Below, in pieces: positions 23,274-31,915 of a stretch of 64,000 nt of DNA (positions are counted from its first letter, which is position 1; each line of letters starts with the position of its first letter). The notes beneath the pieces were generated by a model, which saw only the letters and a program-made list of their open reading frames with translations, had not been told where the DNA came from and searched no databases. The position numbers and the translations under genes were made by a program. The stretch is from Gottfriedia sp049568075 (lineage in GTDB: Bacteria > Bacillota > Bacilli > Bacillales > Bacillaceae_G), in assembly GCA_049568075.1 (NCBI GenBank), contig CP144911.1. One strand, 5' to 3'.

Positions 23274-25628
23274 TTATTTTAAATCGACAACAGTAACACC
23301 AATTCCGCCCTCGGAAGCTGCTCCATATCGATAGGATTTAACAGATCTGTGTTTTTTTAAATATTCCTGTACCCCTTGTCTCAGTGCACCAGTTCCTTTT
23401 CCATGAATGATATTAATTCGTGGATAACCGGCTAATAAAGCATCATCGATATATTTTTCAACACGAATTAGTGCATCTTCATATCTTTCACCTCTAAGAT
23501 CCAGCTCAAGATTAACATGAAAATCCTTACCTTTTACAGAGGTAACAGTTCGTTCTTTTACTTCTTTAGGTGAACTAATATATTCAATATCTTTTTCTTT
23601 AACTTTCATCTTAATAATACCGAGCTGAACTTGCCATTCCCCTTCACTAACTTGATCAAGTAGTGTCCCTTTTTGGTTAAAACTAATTACTTTTACTTCG
23701 TCACCTTCACGAAGCTTTCTTTGTTTCTTCGGAGCGGCCTGAGGAATTGTTTTCTTTGGAGCATAAGGAATTGCCCCTTCTAAACGAGTTCTTGCCTCAA
23801 TTAATTCATGATCTTTAATAGAAGCTAATTGGTTATTCTTTAACGATCTTAGCTCTTTAATAATTTCCTCAGCTTCTTGTTGTGCAACTCTGACACGCTT
23901 TTTCGCTTCTTCCTGTGCTCCACGATATAATTCATCACGGTGTTCATAAAATTCCATCATTTGCTTTTGTAAGTCTTTGAATACACGCTCTGATTCTTTA
24001 CGGAAATCTTCTGCTTCTTTCCATTCTGTTTCTGCACCTTTTCTACTCGTTTCTAAAGATGCAATCATATTTTCAACTTCATTACTTTCTTCACTTACAT
24101 GATTTCTTGCTTTTTCAATTACACGATTTGAAAGTCCAAGTCTTCTAGAAATCTCAAATGCATTACTTCTACCTGGAACACCAATTAATAGTCGATAAGT
24201 CGGACTTAATGTTTCGACATCAAATTCAACACTAGCATTCATAACGTGCTCTCGATTGTAACTATATGCTTTTAATTCAGGATAATGCGTTGTCGCTACT
24301 ACTCTTGCACCGTATTCACTAACCTCATCTAAAATTGAGATTGCTAAAGCCGCACCTTCCTGAGGGTCAGTTCCAGCTCCTAATTCATCAAATAATACAA
24401 GACTACTATGATTAACATGTTTTAAAATATCTACAATATTCACCATATGAGAAGAGAATGTACTTAAGCTCTGTTCGATTGATTGTTCATCACCAATATC
24501 GGCGAAAATCTGCTCAAACACACAGATTTCTGAACCGTCTAGTGCAGGAATTTGTAGACCAGATTGTGCCATTAAAACACAAATACCAATCGTTTTTAAA
24601 GTAACGGTCTTACCACCCGTATTTGGACCAGTAATAACAATCGTAGTAAAATCTTTACCTAATTCAATATCATTAGCTACTACTATATCCCTTGGAATTA
24701 GAGGATGACGTGCTTTTTTTAATTTAAAATATCGATCGTTATTTAAAATAGGTTTACTTGCCTTAATTGAATGCGAATAGTTAGCTTTTGCAAATAAGAA
24801 ATCCATTTCAGCTAAAATTTCAACATTTTGCAATAAATCCGCTGATGCCTCAGCTACTTGACCCGTTAATGCCATTAAAATTTTCTCAATTTCTTGCTCT
24901 TCTTTAACTTTAGCTTCTTGTAAACTATTGTTTAATGTAACGACAGCTTGTGGCTCAATAAATAATGTTTGACCAGAAGAAGATTGATCATGAACAATAC
25001 CACCATAAACATGTCGATATTCTTGTTTTACTGGAATAACGAAACGATCATTACGAATCGTTACGATTGAATCTGATAACATTTTTTGTGCATTTGTTCC
25101 TCTAGTTAGACTCTCTAATTTTTCACGAATTCGGGCTTCAGCTGTTCGAACTTGTCCACGAATCGTTCTAAGTGTCACACTAGCGTCATCTAAAACTTCT
25201 CCGTTATCACCAATGGCAGCCTTTATATTTTTATCTAACTCTAATAAAGGAATGATTTGCTCACTTAATGATTCTAAGTATGGAATTTCTACTTCACTCT
25301 CAATTAAGCCCTCAATAAATCGAATCATTTGACGCCCGGCATATGTCACACCAGAAATCGCAATTAGCTCAGAAGGAGATAGCATTCCACCAATATCTGC
25401 CCTTTTTACTTGCATTCTTATATCTGATAATCCACCAAGAGGTACATTTCCTCGCAGACGAATAACTTTCACAGCTTCGTCGGTTGATTCATGTAGTTCT
25501 ACAACTTCATCATAACTAGTACTTGGTAAAAGGTTTTTTATACGTTCCTTACCTAGTGAAGATGAAGCATGTTTAAGTAATTGTTCTTTTATTTTATCGT
25601 ACTCTAAAACTCTTAACGTACGTTGCAT
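23274..25628 (-). CDS. mutS2: MutS2 family ATPase/endonuclease
   Basis: The 784-residue protein lacks the mismatch-recognition domains of MutS. It has a core/lever region (to about 310), an ATPase domain with Walker A GPNTGGKT (334-341), Walker B FDELGAGTDP and the TTHYPELK segment, a coiled-coil region (about 510-640), and a C-terminal Smr nuclease domain with LDLRGERYEDAL and HGKGTGALRQG. In Bacillus it acts on branched DNA or collided ribosomes (also called RqcU). It starts 17 bp after polX in the zapA-cvpA-polX-mutS2 order typical of Bacillus. Confidence 0.97.
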   Translation of the reverse strand: MQRTLRVLEYDKIKEQLLKHASSSLGKERIKNLLPSTSYDEVVELHESTDEAVKVIRLRGNVPLGGLSDIRMQVKRADIGGMLSPSELIAISGVTYAGRQMIRFIEGLIESEVEIPYLESLSEQIIPLLELDKNIKAAIGDNGEVLDDASVTLRTIRGQVRTAEARIREKLESLTRGTNAQKMLSDSIVTIRNDRFVIPVKQEYRHVYGGIVHDQSSSGQTLFIEPQAVVTLNNSLQEAKVKEEQEIEKILMALTGQVAEASADLLQNVEILAEMDFLFAKANYSHSIKASKPILNNDRYFKLKKARHPLIPRDIVVANDIELGKDFTTIVITGPNTGGKTVTLKTIGICVLMAQSGLQIPALDGSEICVFEQIFADIGDEQSIEQSLSTFSSHMVNIVDILKHVNHSSLVLFDELGAGTDPQEGAALAISILDEVSEYGARVVATTHYPELKAYSYNREHVMNASVEFDVETLSPTYRLLIGVPGRSNAFEISRRLGLSNRVIEKARNHVSEESNEVENMIASLETSRKGAETEWKEAEDFRKESERVFKDLQKQMMEFYEHRDELYRGAQEEAKKRVRVAQQEAEEIIKELRSLKNNQLASIKDHELIEARTRLEGAIPYAPKKTIPQAAPKKQRKLREGDEVKVISFNQKGTLLDQVSEGEWQVQLGIIKMKVKEKDIEYISSPKEVKERTVTSVKGKDFHVNLELDLRGERYEDALIRVEKYIDDALLAGYPRINIIHGKGTGALRQGVQEYLKKHRSVKSYRYGAASEGGIGVTVVDLK

Positions 25629-25645
25629 ACCCCGTCGGAACCTCC

Positions 25646-27370
25646 TTACACTCGATTACGTTTTCTTTCAATCAAACTTAAAAGTTCGAGTAATTCAAAT
25701 GTATTTACAATATTTTCTCTTTTTAACCAAGCCTTCTTGGCCGCACTAACTCCAACAGTCATATGCTCTAGCATATCAATGTTATGTGCATCCGTATTTA
25801 TTGATAACATCACACCAGCTTCCGCAGCCATCATTAACATTTCTTTATTTAAATCTAATCGATTCGGATTTGCATTTAATTCTAAAATTGTACCTGTTTC
25901 TTTTGCTACAGAAATTAATTCTTCAGCATTTACTTTGTACCCAGCTCTTCTGCCAATTTTTCGTCCTGTTGGATGGCCAATCATGCTAACATATGGATTT
26001 CTCATTGCATTTTTTAAACGCATCATGATAGTCTCTTCATCTTGACTAAAGCTAGAATGAATTGATGCAATTACAAAATCAAGTGAACGTAAAACATCAT
26101 CTTCATAATCTAATGATCCATCAGGTAAAATATCCATTTCTACCCCATGTAGAATTGTAAAATCAGTGTATTTTTCATTAACACGCTGAATTTCTTCTTT
26201 TTGTTTCCATAAACGCTCAGGAGTTAAACCGTTCGCAACCTTTAAATATTGTGAATGGTCTGTGATGACAATATATTTATACCCCTTAGCACGACATGCA
26301 TCTGCCATTTCTTCGATTGAATAGCCACCATCACTCCAAGTAGAGTGCATATGTAAATCAGATTTCATATCTTCTAAACGAATTAGTGGGTAATCGTTTG
26401 TAAAAGTTGAAACTTCCTTTCCATCCTCTCGTATTTCAGGTGGAAAACAAGGTAAATTAAAGTGAGCATAAAAATCTTCTTCATTTTCAAATGTTAAAAC
26501 TTCTCCAGTATTAACGTTCTCAACACCGTACTCACTAATTTTTTCATCACGTTCTTTAGCCAATTGACGCATAGCTACATTATGATCCTTAGAACCAGTA
26601 AAATGATGTAGCGTTGTAGCAAACTCCTTAGGTTGAATAATTCGGAAGTCAACTGAAATCTCATATTCAACACCTTTTAAAACAAGAGAAACTTTTGTAT
26701 CACCTTGTGCAATTATTCGAACGATTTCCGGCATCGAAAGTAATTGTTCTTTAATACTTTCAGGTTTATTTGATGCAACAATGAAGTCTAAATCTTTAAC
26801 TGTTTCACGTACTCTTCTAAGGCTTCCTGCTCTTGAATACTTTTCAACATCCTTCATTCCTGCTAAATAAGCTTCAATTTTATCAGCAATCGGTAATACA
26901 TCTGCTAGTGGCAAGCGTTCAGGCTGCTTACCAAACTCCTCGATTGATTCTAAAATATTTTTCTCTGTCTTTTTACCGAATCCAGCTAACCCTTGTAACT
27001 TACCATTTAAGCATGCTTCTTTTAACTGCTCCATGCTCTCAATTTGTAATGACTGATAAAGTTTAGCTACTTTTTTCCCACCTAATCCTGGTAGTCTAAG
27101 TAAAGGTAGTAAAGTTTTCGGCAATGACTCTTGTAGTTCTTCCAATACAGTACTTTTACCAGTTTCGATATATTCTAAAATTACTGCAGAAGTCCCTTTT
27201 CCGATTCCTTTTATAGCAGTAAAATCGTCGATTTGCTCAAGACTTCTTTCATCAGTTTCTAATGCATTTGCCGCTTTACGAAATGCTGATATTTTAAAAG
27301 CATTCTCACCTTTTAGTTCTAAATAAGTAGCAATTTGTTCTAACAGTTTAATTAACTCTTTTTTGTGCAT
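25646..27370 (-). CDS. polX: DNA polymerase/3'-5' exonuclease PolX
   Basis: The 574-residue protein has an N-terminal helix-hairpin-helix DNA-binding region (about 50-125), a family X polymerase domain with metal-binding Asp residues in GSLRRVRETVKDLDFIV and EISVDFRI, and a C-terminal PHP domain from about residue 335. The PHP metal ligands are in DLHMHSTWSDG, TDHSQY, HGVEMDIL, ASIHSSF, GHPTGR and NTDAHN. It fills short gaps in base excision repair and has Mn-dependent 3'-5' exonuclease activity. It sits between cvpA and mutS2. Confidence 0.97.
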   Translation of the reverse strand: MHKKELIKLLEQIATYLELKGENAFKISAFRKAANALETDERSLEQIDDFTAIKGIGKGTSAVILEYIETGKSTVLEELQESLPKTLLPLLRLPGLGGKKVAKLYQSLQIESMEQLKEACLNGKLQGLAGFGKKTEKNILESIEEFGKQPERLPLADVLPIADKIEAYLAGMKDVEKYSRAGSLRRVRETVKDLDFIVASNKPESIKEQLLSMPEIVRIIAQGDTKVSLVLKGVEYEISVDFRIIQPKEFATTLHHFTGSKDHNVAMRQLAKERDEKISEYGVENVNTGEVLTFENEEDFYAHFNLPCFPPEIREDGKEVSTFTNDYPLIRLEDMKSDLHMHSTWSDGGYSIEEMADACRAKGYKYIVITDHSQYLKVANGLTPERLWKQKEEIQRVNEKYTDFTILHGVEMDILPDGSLDYEDDVLRSLDFVIASIHSSFSQDEETIMMRLKNAMRNPYVSMIGHPTGRKIGRRAGYKVNAEELISVAKETGTILELNANPNRLDLNKEMLMMAAEAGVMLSINTDAHNIDMLEHMTVGVSAAKKAWLKRENIVNTFELLELLSLIERKRNRV

Positions 27371-27417
27371 TTTAAGTCACCTACTTAACATAGAAATTGT
27401 TTTTCAATTAAACTCGA

Positions 27418-27951
27418 TTAAAGTATTTCAGTACTAGAAAATCCTTTCTCGTTCCATAATTCCATTAATTGATTTGATATAAATGGAGTATGTTGAACCA
27501 TGAAATGCACGATATTTGATTTAAGTAATAATACATGAAGCGTATCAATTGGTATGATTAAAGCTATAAAAAGCCCCAAAACCAAAAATAAATAAGCCTC
27601 TATAAAACCAAAAATACCACCTAAGAAGGAGTTCATCTGCTTTAAAACCGGTAATTGGAAAACTCCATTTAATAACGAACCAATAAATGAAATAACTAAC
27701 CTTGTCCCAATAAATAGTAAAGCAAAAGCTATAATTTCATAGACAAACTGCTCTGCATTTACGACCTGGCCACCACTTATATGAATTGGAAATATTTTTT
27801 TAAGCGAAGTAGCGGTCTGCTCATAATAATGATAAGCTAGGTATATGGAAAGTAAAAATCCTAGTAATCGTACAAGGCTGCTAATAAATCCTCTTCTCCA
27901 ACCTGTCAAAATTCCTAAACTAAAAATAATAAGTATAATTAAATCAATCAT
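27418..27951 (-). CDS. cvpA: CvpA family membrane protein (YshB)
   Basis: ATG at 27951 (MIDLIILII) is chosen because its codon overlaps the end of zapA, in the pattern ATGATTGA, and homologs begin the same way; a GTG 15 bases upstream has no ribosome site. The 177-residue protein has four hydrophobic helices (about 2-18, 24-42, 62-85 and 105-128) with the CvpA pattern GWRRGFISSLVRLLGF. The family is linked to colicin V production in E. coli, but the Bacillus role is undefined. Coupling to zapA suggests an envelope or division-related role. Confidence 0.88.
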   Translation of the reverse strand: MIDLIILIIFSLGILTGWRRGFISSLVRLLGFLLSIYLAYHYYEQTATSLKKIFPIHISGGQVVNAEQFVYEIIAFALLFIGTRLVISFIGSLLNGVFQLPVLKQMNSFLGGIFGFIEAYLFLVLGLFIALIIPIDTLHVLLLKSNIVHFMVQHTPFISNQLMELWNEKGFSSTEIL

Positions 27952-28228
27952 TTTCTTTCTGCTCACTTTTCGTTTGTTTTTCTAATAATTTTTCGAGCAT
28001 TTCAGCTCTTTCTTTTAATTTTACATAATCACTTACAATATTTATTGCTGTCAAGACAGCTAATTTATTAGTATCTAATAATGGATTCTTTTTATTTATT
28101 TCTTTCATTTTATCATCTACAATTGAGGCAACATGGCGAATATGATCTGTTGACTCGTCACCAGTAATTGCATAATGTTGCCCATAAATAGTTACATTTA
28201 GTTTTTGTTTCGATGAAGAATTGGACAA
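27944..28228 (-). CDS. zapA: Cell division protein ZapA
   Basis: The start is set at TTG 28228, where GGAGG lies seven bases upstream; the in-frame ATG at 28234 is only one base from that site and cannot be used well. The 94-residue protein has the ZapA core VTIYGQHYAITGDESTDHIRHVASIVDDKM (split over about 12-41) and a C-terminal coiled coil. ZapA binds FtsZ and bundles protofilaments at the division site. It is the first gene of the zapA-cvpA-polX-mutS2 operon and diverges from rnhC. Confidence 0.93.
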   Translation of the reverse strand: MSNSSSKQKLNVTIYGQHYAITGDESTDHIRHVASIVDDKMKEINKKNPLLDTNKLAVLTAINIVSDYVKLKERAEMLEKLLEKQTKSEQKEND

Positions 28229-28331
28229 CTTCATACCTCCATTCAGCTATAAACATTCTAACCTTAACTATAACATGAAATTCAATACAATCAAAAGTAT
28301 TGGAAAATATCCATTTATAAAGGAGAAATTT

Positions 28332-29264
28332 ATGTCAAACACTGTATTAACAGTTTCTGAGGATACTCTCTTAAAGATGAAAGCACACTACCAAAGTAGC
28401 CTCCAATCAAAAGTACCACAAGGTGGAGTATTTATGGCCAAACCAAGTGGCTGTACAATTACTGCATATAAATCTGGTAAAGTAATGTTTCAAGGCTCAA
28501 ATTGTGATGCTGAAGTAAGTAAATGGCAAGGCAAATCGGCTAGCCAAACGATTAAAAAGGTAAACCCTACAAATACGAATTCAACTTTACCAAAAAACTT
28601 TTCAAGTCTTGCAGTAATAGGTAGTGATGAAGTTGGTACAGGCGACTACTTTGGACCAATGACAGTAGTAGCTTCCTTTGTAGAACCAAGTCAATTCGAA
28701 TTATTAAAAGAATTAGGCGTAAAAGATTCCAAAGAACTAACTGACGATGCCATATGTAGCATTGCAAAAAAAATTGTTCATGTCGTAACCTACAGCCTCT
28801 TAGTACTACATAATGAGAAATACAATGCTATGCAAGAAAAAGGCTATAATATGAACAAACTAAAGGCTCTTTTACATAACCAAGCAATTCGAAATACTAT
28901 TTCAAAATTGGAAGATAAAAAATATGATGCAATCTTAATTGATCAATTTACTCCTCCAAATCTGTACTACGGATATTTAAAAGGAACAAAAGAAGTTATT
29001 CGTGATAAGGTTCAATTTGCTACTAAAGCAGAAGGTTTGCATCTCTCAGTTGCCGTTTCTTCTATCTTAGCCCGCTATGCTTTCCTACAACAAATGGATC
29101 AATTAAGTGAAAAAGCTGGCATGACCTTACCAAAAGGTGCCGGAGCAAAAGTTGATCAAGCCGCTGCAAAACTAATTAAATCAAAAGGTTTTGAAGCTTT
29201 AAGAAGTTTAACGAAATTACATTTTGCTAATACCGAAAAGGCATTAAAAATTGCTAAAAAATGA
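28332..29264 (+). CDS. rnhC: Ribonuclease HIII
   Basis: The ATG at 28332 follows AAAGGAG and gives 310 residues. The N-terminal TBP-like substrate-binding domain (about 1-85, with PQGGVFMAKPSGCTITAYKSGKVMFQG in two strands) is specific to RNase HIII. The catalytic domain starts at IGSDEVGTGDYFGP, with acidic Asp and Glu, followed by VKDSKEL and LIDQFTPP. It removes RNA from RNA:DNA hybrids such as primers and R-loops. It diverges from zapA as in Bacillus subtilis. Confidence 0.96.
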   Translation: MSNTVLTVSEDTLLKMKAHYQSSLQSKVPQGGVFMAKPSGCTITAYKSGKVMFQGSNCDAEVSKWQGKSASQTIKKVNPTNTNSTLPKNFSSLAVIGSDEVGTGDYFGPMTVVASFVEPSQFELLKELGVKDSKELTDDAICSIAKKIVHVVTYSLLVLHNEKYNAMQEKGYNMNKLKALLHNQAIRNTISKLEDKKYDAILIDQFTPPNLYYGYLKGTKEVIRDKVQFATKAEGLHLSVAVSSILARYAFLQQMDQLSEKAGMTLPKGAGAKVDQAAAKLIKSKGFEALRSLTKLHFANTEKALKIAKK

Positions 29265-29302
29265 TATTCCTAAAGTGCATTCTAAAGGAATATGAAAACA
29301 TC

Positions 29303-29340
29303 AAAAAAGCTGTATTCTAAACATATATTTAGAATACAGC
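29303..29340 (-). terminator. Terminator of the small membrane protein gene at 29329
   Basis: Perfect 13-bp arms GCTGTATTCTAAA (29309-29321) and TTTAGAATACAGC (29328-29340) are followed on the minus strand by TTTTTT. The gene's stop codon lies inside the hairpin. Confidence 0.9.
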
Positions 29341-29601
29341 ATCTAGTATAAATATAATGAAACCTAATAGGCTAGCAACTTGTTTTTGTTTTTTATATCG
29401 AAGCATCGGTTTAGATAATAAAAATAAACAAATCAAAAATCCAAAAGGGATCGGTAACCAAAATAACCTAAATGGTAAAGAAGCTAGTACATAATAACCG
29501 ATCATTTGAAACCCAAGATTACTAACATCCCGCTTAATGGCATCTTTATAAACTGCTAACACTCCAATTAACAATCCGACATAAAGCAAAAAGATTAACA
29601 T
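29329..29601 (-). CDS. Small three-helix membrane protein, unknown function
   Basis: ATG at 29601 has GGAGG seven bases upstream, giving 90 residues. Three hydrophobic helices are predicted (about 1-18, 31-66 as a hairpin, and 74-89) with a basic loop SKPMLRYKKQKQ. The stop codon is embedded in the terminator hairpin. It stands alone, convergent with rnhC. No family is recognised. Confidence 0.75.
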   Translation of the reverse strand: MLIFLLYVGLLIGVLAVYKDAIKRDVSNLGFQMIGYYVLASLPFRLFWLPIPFGFLICLFLLSKPMLRYKKQKQVASLLGFIIFILDAVF

Positions 29602-29720
29602 CAAGCCACCTCCAAGATTGTCCTACTAATAACCTATTCACCTATGGCTTGTCTAAAGACTCATAAAGAAAAATGTTTAAACATATTCATAACATGTAGA
29701 AACGAAGGAGGAATAGTTAG

Positions 29721-30161
29721 ATGAATAATTTAATGAACGAATATAGTAGTCTAATCCAATCTGTTCCAAAAATCATCAGAGCCTTATCGAATACAGATTT
29801 TAAACCAAATCATACAAAATGGTCTAAAAAAGAAATCCTTGGACATCTTTGCGATTCTGCGACTATGAATCATAAAAGATTTATAGATCGATTGTCATCT
29901 AATGATGAACTAGTTTTGGAGCTTTATAAACAAAATTCATGGGTAGCATTAAATGATTATCAAAATAGCTATACAATTGAAGAAATTCTTACTTTATGGA
30001 CTGCCCTAAATTCACGTTTCATGAATGTGCTCGTAAACATTTCAGAAGACCAATGGAAACTACAATATATTAGTCAAAATGAAGAATCTGTTACATTAAG
30101 TTGGTTATTTACTGACTACATTGACCATATGAAGCATCATTTAAATCAAATATTAGGATAG
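29721..30161 (+). CDS. DinB-family protein
   Basis: The 146-residue protein has the four-helix DinB layout with the three metal-binding histidine positions: KEILGHLCDSATMNHKRF (about 38-55) and IDHMKHHLNQIL at the C-terminus. Such proteins are often thiol-dependent transferases or of unknown role, induced by stress in Bacillus. The start is ATG behind AAGGAGGA. A PH-domain membrane protein gene follows 15 bp downstream, suggesting a two-gene operon. Confidence 0.88.
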   Translation: MNNLMNEYSSLIQSVPKIIRALSNTDFKPNHTKWSKKEILGHLCDSATMNHKRFIDRLSSNDELVLELYKQNSWVALNDYQNSYTIEEILTLWTALNSRFMNVLVNISEDQWKLQYISQNEESVTLSWLFTDYIDHMKHHLNQILG

Positions 30162-30176
30162 GATCAAGGTGTCGCC

Positions 30177-30644
30177 ATGAAATTTAAAGTGAAGAAAAAT
30201 CCTCTATTAGTCGTCCTAATTCTGAGCTTAATTCCCATCATTATTTCAGTTCCCATCATCAGCTTTATTGAAGCTGATCGCACAGTAATCATCATAAGTT
30301 TAGTAGTCTTTGTCTTTCTATTACCAATATTGATTGTTCTTGTTTGGGCATTATTCAACACATACCATGAATTAACCGAAACTGAATTCAAATCAAAATT
30401 TGGTTTTATAACAATTCTCATTCCATACAGTGAAATTAGAACAGTTACTTTCTCCAATAATCCAGTTTCATCACCTGCATGGACCTTTAAACGTTTAAAA
30501 ATCGAATACAAAAAGTACGGATTTGCCTTACTTTCACTTCCAAAAGACGAAGAAATTTTTTTACAAGAAATCAAAAAACGCTGTCCAAATGCTACTATTA
30601 TAAATCGTCAAAAAGCAGAAGTTATATTTAATTACGATCTTTAA
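30177..30644 (+). CDS. Membrane protein with C-terminal PH-like domain (bPH_6/DUF1200)
   Basis: The 155-residue protein has two N-terminal membrane helices (about 9-29 and 36-60). A cytoplasmic PH-like beta domain follows, with the family pattern IPYSEIRTVTFSNNPVSSPAWTFKRLKIEY and a closing LSLPKDEEIFLQEIKKRCPNA. It resembles YyaB-type proteins of unknown function. The ATG follows AAGGTG and lies 15 bp after the DinB gene. A strong terminator ends the unit. Confidence 0.82.
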   Translation: MKFKVKKNPLLVVLILSLIPIIISVPIISFIEADRTVIIISLVVFVFLLPILIVLVWALFNTYHELTETEFKSKFGFITILIPYSEIRTVTFSNNPVSSPAWTFKRLKIEYKKYGFALLSLPKDEEIFLQEIKKRCPNATIINRQKAEVIFNYDL

Positions 30645-30697
30645 AACAAAGAAAACTCACAAGGTAATAAGATCCTTGCGAGTTTTCTTTGTTTATT
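30644..30697 (+). terminator. Strong terminator of the dinB-like/PH-domain unit
   Basis: Arms AAACAAAGAAAACTC and GAGTTTTCTTTGTTT are perfect, with additional ACAAGG/CCTTGC pairing inside. Confidence 0.92.
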
Positions 30698-30743
30698 ATT
30701 GATTTTTAGCCTGATTTCTCCAAAAATAGTTGGAGATATAATT

Positions 30744-30907
30744 CATGAACCTTTATGAGGTACTACATTCCATCTTTCTGCTCTTTTACTTACTCATCCC
30801 CCCCTCATGAGGTACTATATTCCATCTTTTTGCTTTTTTACTTACTCATGAACCACTCATGAGGTATTATAATGCATCTTTTGCTTTTTTACTTACTCAT
30901 GAATCCT
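30744..30907. repeat. 52-bp tandem repeat, three copies
   Basis: ATGAGGTA anchors occur at 30755, 30807 and 30859, exactly 52 bp apart. Each unit reads ATGAGGTA, an AT variable part, CATCTTT, a TGC-T-rich stretch and TTTTACTTACTCAT. The units differ by a few substitutions and a 2-3 bp length change in the third. Diverged copies in the opposite orientation lie at about 56335-56456. No reading frame uses it. Confidence 0.85.
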
Positions 30908-30936
30908 TCTAATCACATTTCCCTAATCTAAGGCAC

Positions 30937-30971
30937 AAAAAAAGTCTCATAAGCACTTTGACTTACAAGAC
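30937..30971 (-). terminator. Terminator of yvbH
   Basis: GTCTCATAAG (30944-30953) and CTTACAAGAC (30962-30971) form a 10-bp stem including G-U pairs, with a T run on the minus strand. Confidence 0.82.
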
Positions 30972-30985
30972 CTCTCTCTACATAA

Positions 30986-31600
30986 TTAATTATTAATATA
31001 CTTCTCAAACACCGATCCGAAATCTTTAACTTTGTATTGATCTCTTGACTTCATTAACCATTCAAAAGCAGCTTCATTAATTTCTTTAAAACTGTTCACT
31101 AAATTATTTTCATTTGAAGTTACGCGGCCTAATGTTGTAGAAGCAATTTCGATGCTTTCTTTCGCATACCCTAGTGCTTTTTCGTTTTCATGACTAATTT
31201 CGGCAATCATTAGTAACGCTTTATATAGATCCTTAACTTGTTCAATATGTTTTTTATGAACATCAATCGAAAACTCTCTACCACCAATGTTGAACTTAAT
31301 TTCAACATCTAAATCAATTGTACCAGCTGTTTCAAGTAAAACATGTGTGATTTTATGAGTGTGATAATTATAACGATGAAGTGTACGCTTTTTACTTATT
31401 GCACTTGTACCGTCTAAATGGATTAAAGCTTTATTCGTAAAGCAATACTCATCTGATTTTGATTTAATTAAGAAATAAATTTTTTCATTATCTTCATGCA
31501 TTACATAATCGTCAGAATCAACTTTGTCATAATTTTTCGGTTCAATAACACTACCTACATCACTTAAACCAAGCATATCTGCAGCAACTTTACCAAACAT
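30986..31600 (-). CDS. yvbH: YvbH-like PH-domain protein
   Basis: The 204-residue cytoplasmic protein closely follows Bacillus YvbH in length and sequence pattern, for example the N-terminus MFGKVAADMLGLSDVG, DDYVMHEDNEKIYFLIKSK and CFTNKALIHLDGTSA. The first about 130 residues form a bacterial PH-like beta domain (bPH_3) and the rest is helical (SHENEKALGYAKESIEIA). Its function is not known. The start is ATG behind AGGAGG, and it is transcribed alone. Confidence 0.88.
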   Translation of the reverse strand: MFGKVAADMLGLSDVGSVIEPKNYDKVDSDDYVMHEDNEKIYFLIKSKSDEYCFTNKALIHLDGTSAISKKRTLHRYNYHTHKITHVLLETAGTIDLDVEIKFNIGGREFSIDVHKKHIEQVKDLYKALLMIAEISHENEKALGYAKESIEIASTTLGRVTSNENNLVNSFKEINEAAFEWLMKSRDQYKVKDFGSVFEKYINN

Positions 31601-31915
31601 TAAACTTCCTCCTCCGAATAGTAGGTATGGCTAATTCTATATTTATACGCCTTCAAAACCCACTTTTTGACTATTACACTTCTGAATTATACATTAAATA
31701 CAAAAATATAGGGATAGGAATAGTAGGTGTATATGGATTTTTTTTCCTCTTTTTCAAAAGTCCTCTCGGTTCAAACCCTCCTCCCTTAAGTTATAGCTTA
31801 ATTTACTGTTGAACACATACCCAGTTGCAGACTATAATTAGATGGTGACTGTTTAAATTACGTTCTTTCATAAAAGAACATTATTATATGAAAAATAGAG
31901 AAAAGGTGTCGATCT
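31601..31915. other. Divergent intergenic region between yvbH and the ABC-F gene
   Basis: No convincing gene is seen. A short inverted repeat GTTCTTT-CATA-AAAGAAC lies at about 31862-31879, in the probable leader of the ABC-F gene, and AAAGGTG precedes the ABC-F ATG. ABC-F genes are sometimes controlled by leader hairpins, but nothing here proves that. Confidence 0.5.

Noticed and set aside
30744..30907. CRISPR array
   Set aside because: The 52-bp units are contiguous and nearly identical throughout, with no variable spacers and no cas genes.
31627..31812. 61-codon plus-strand frame
   Set aside because: No ribosome binding site, low-complexity sequence and no recognisable features; probably chance.
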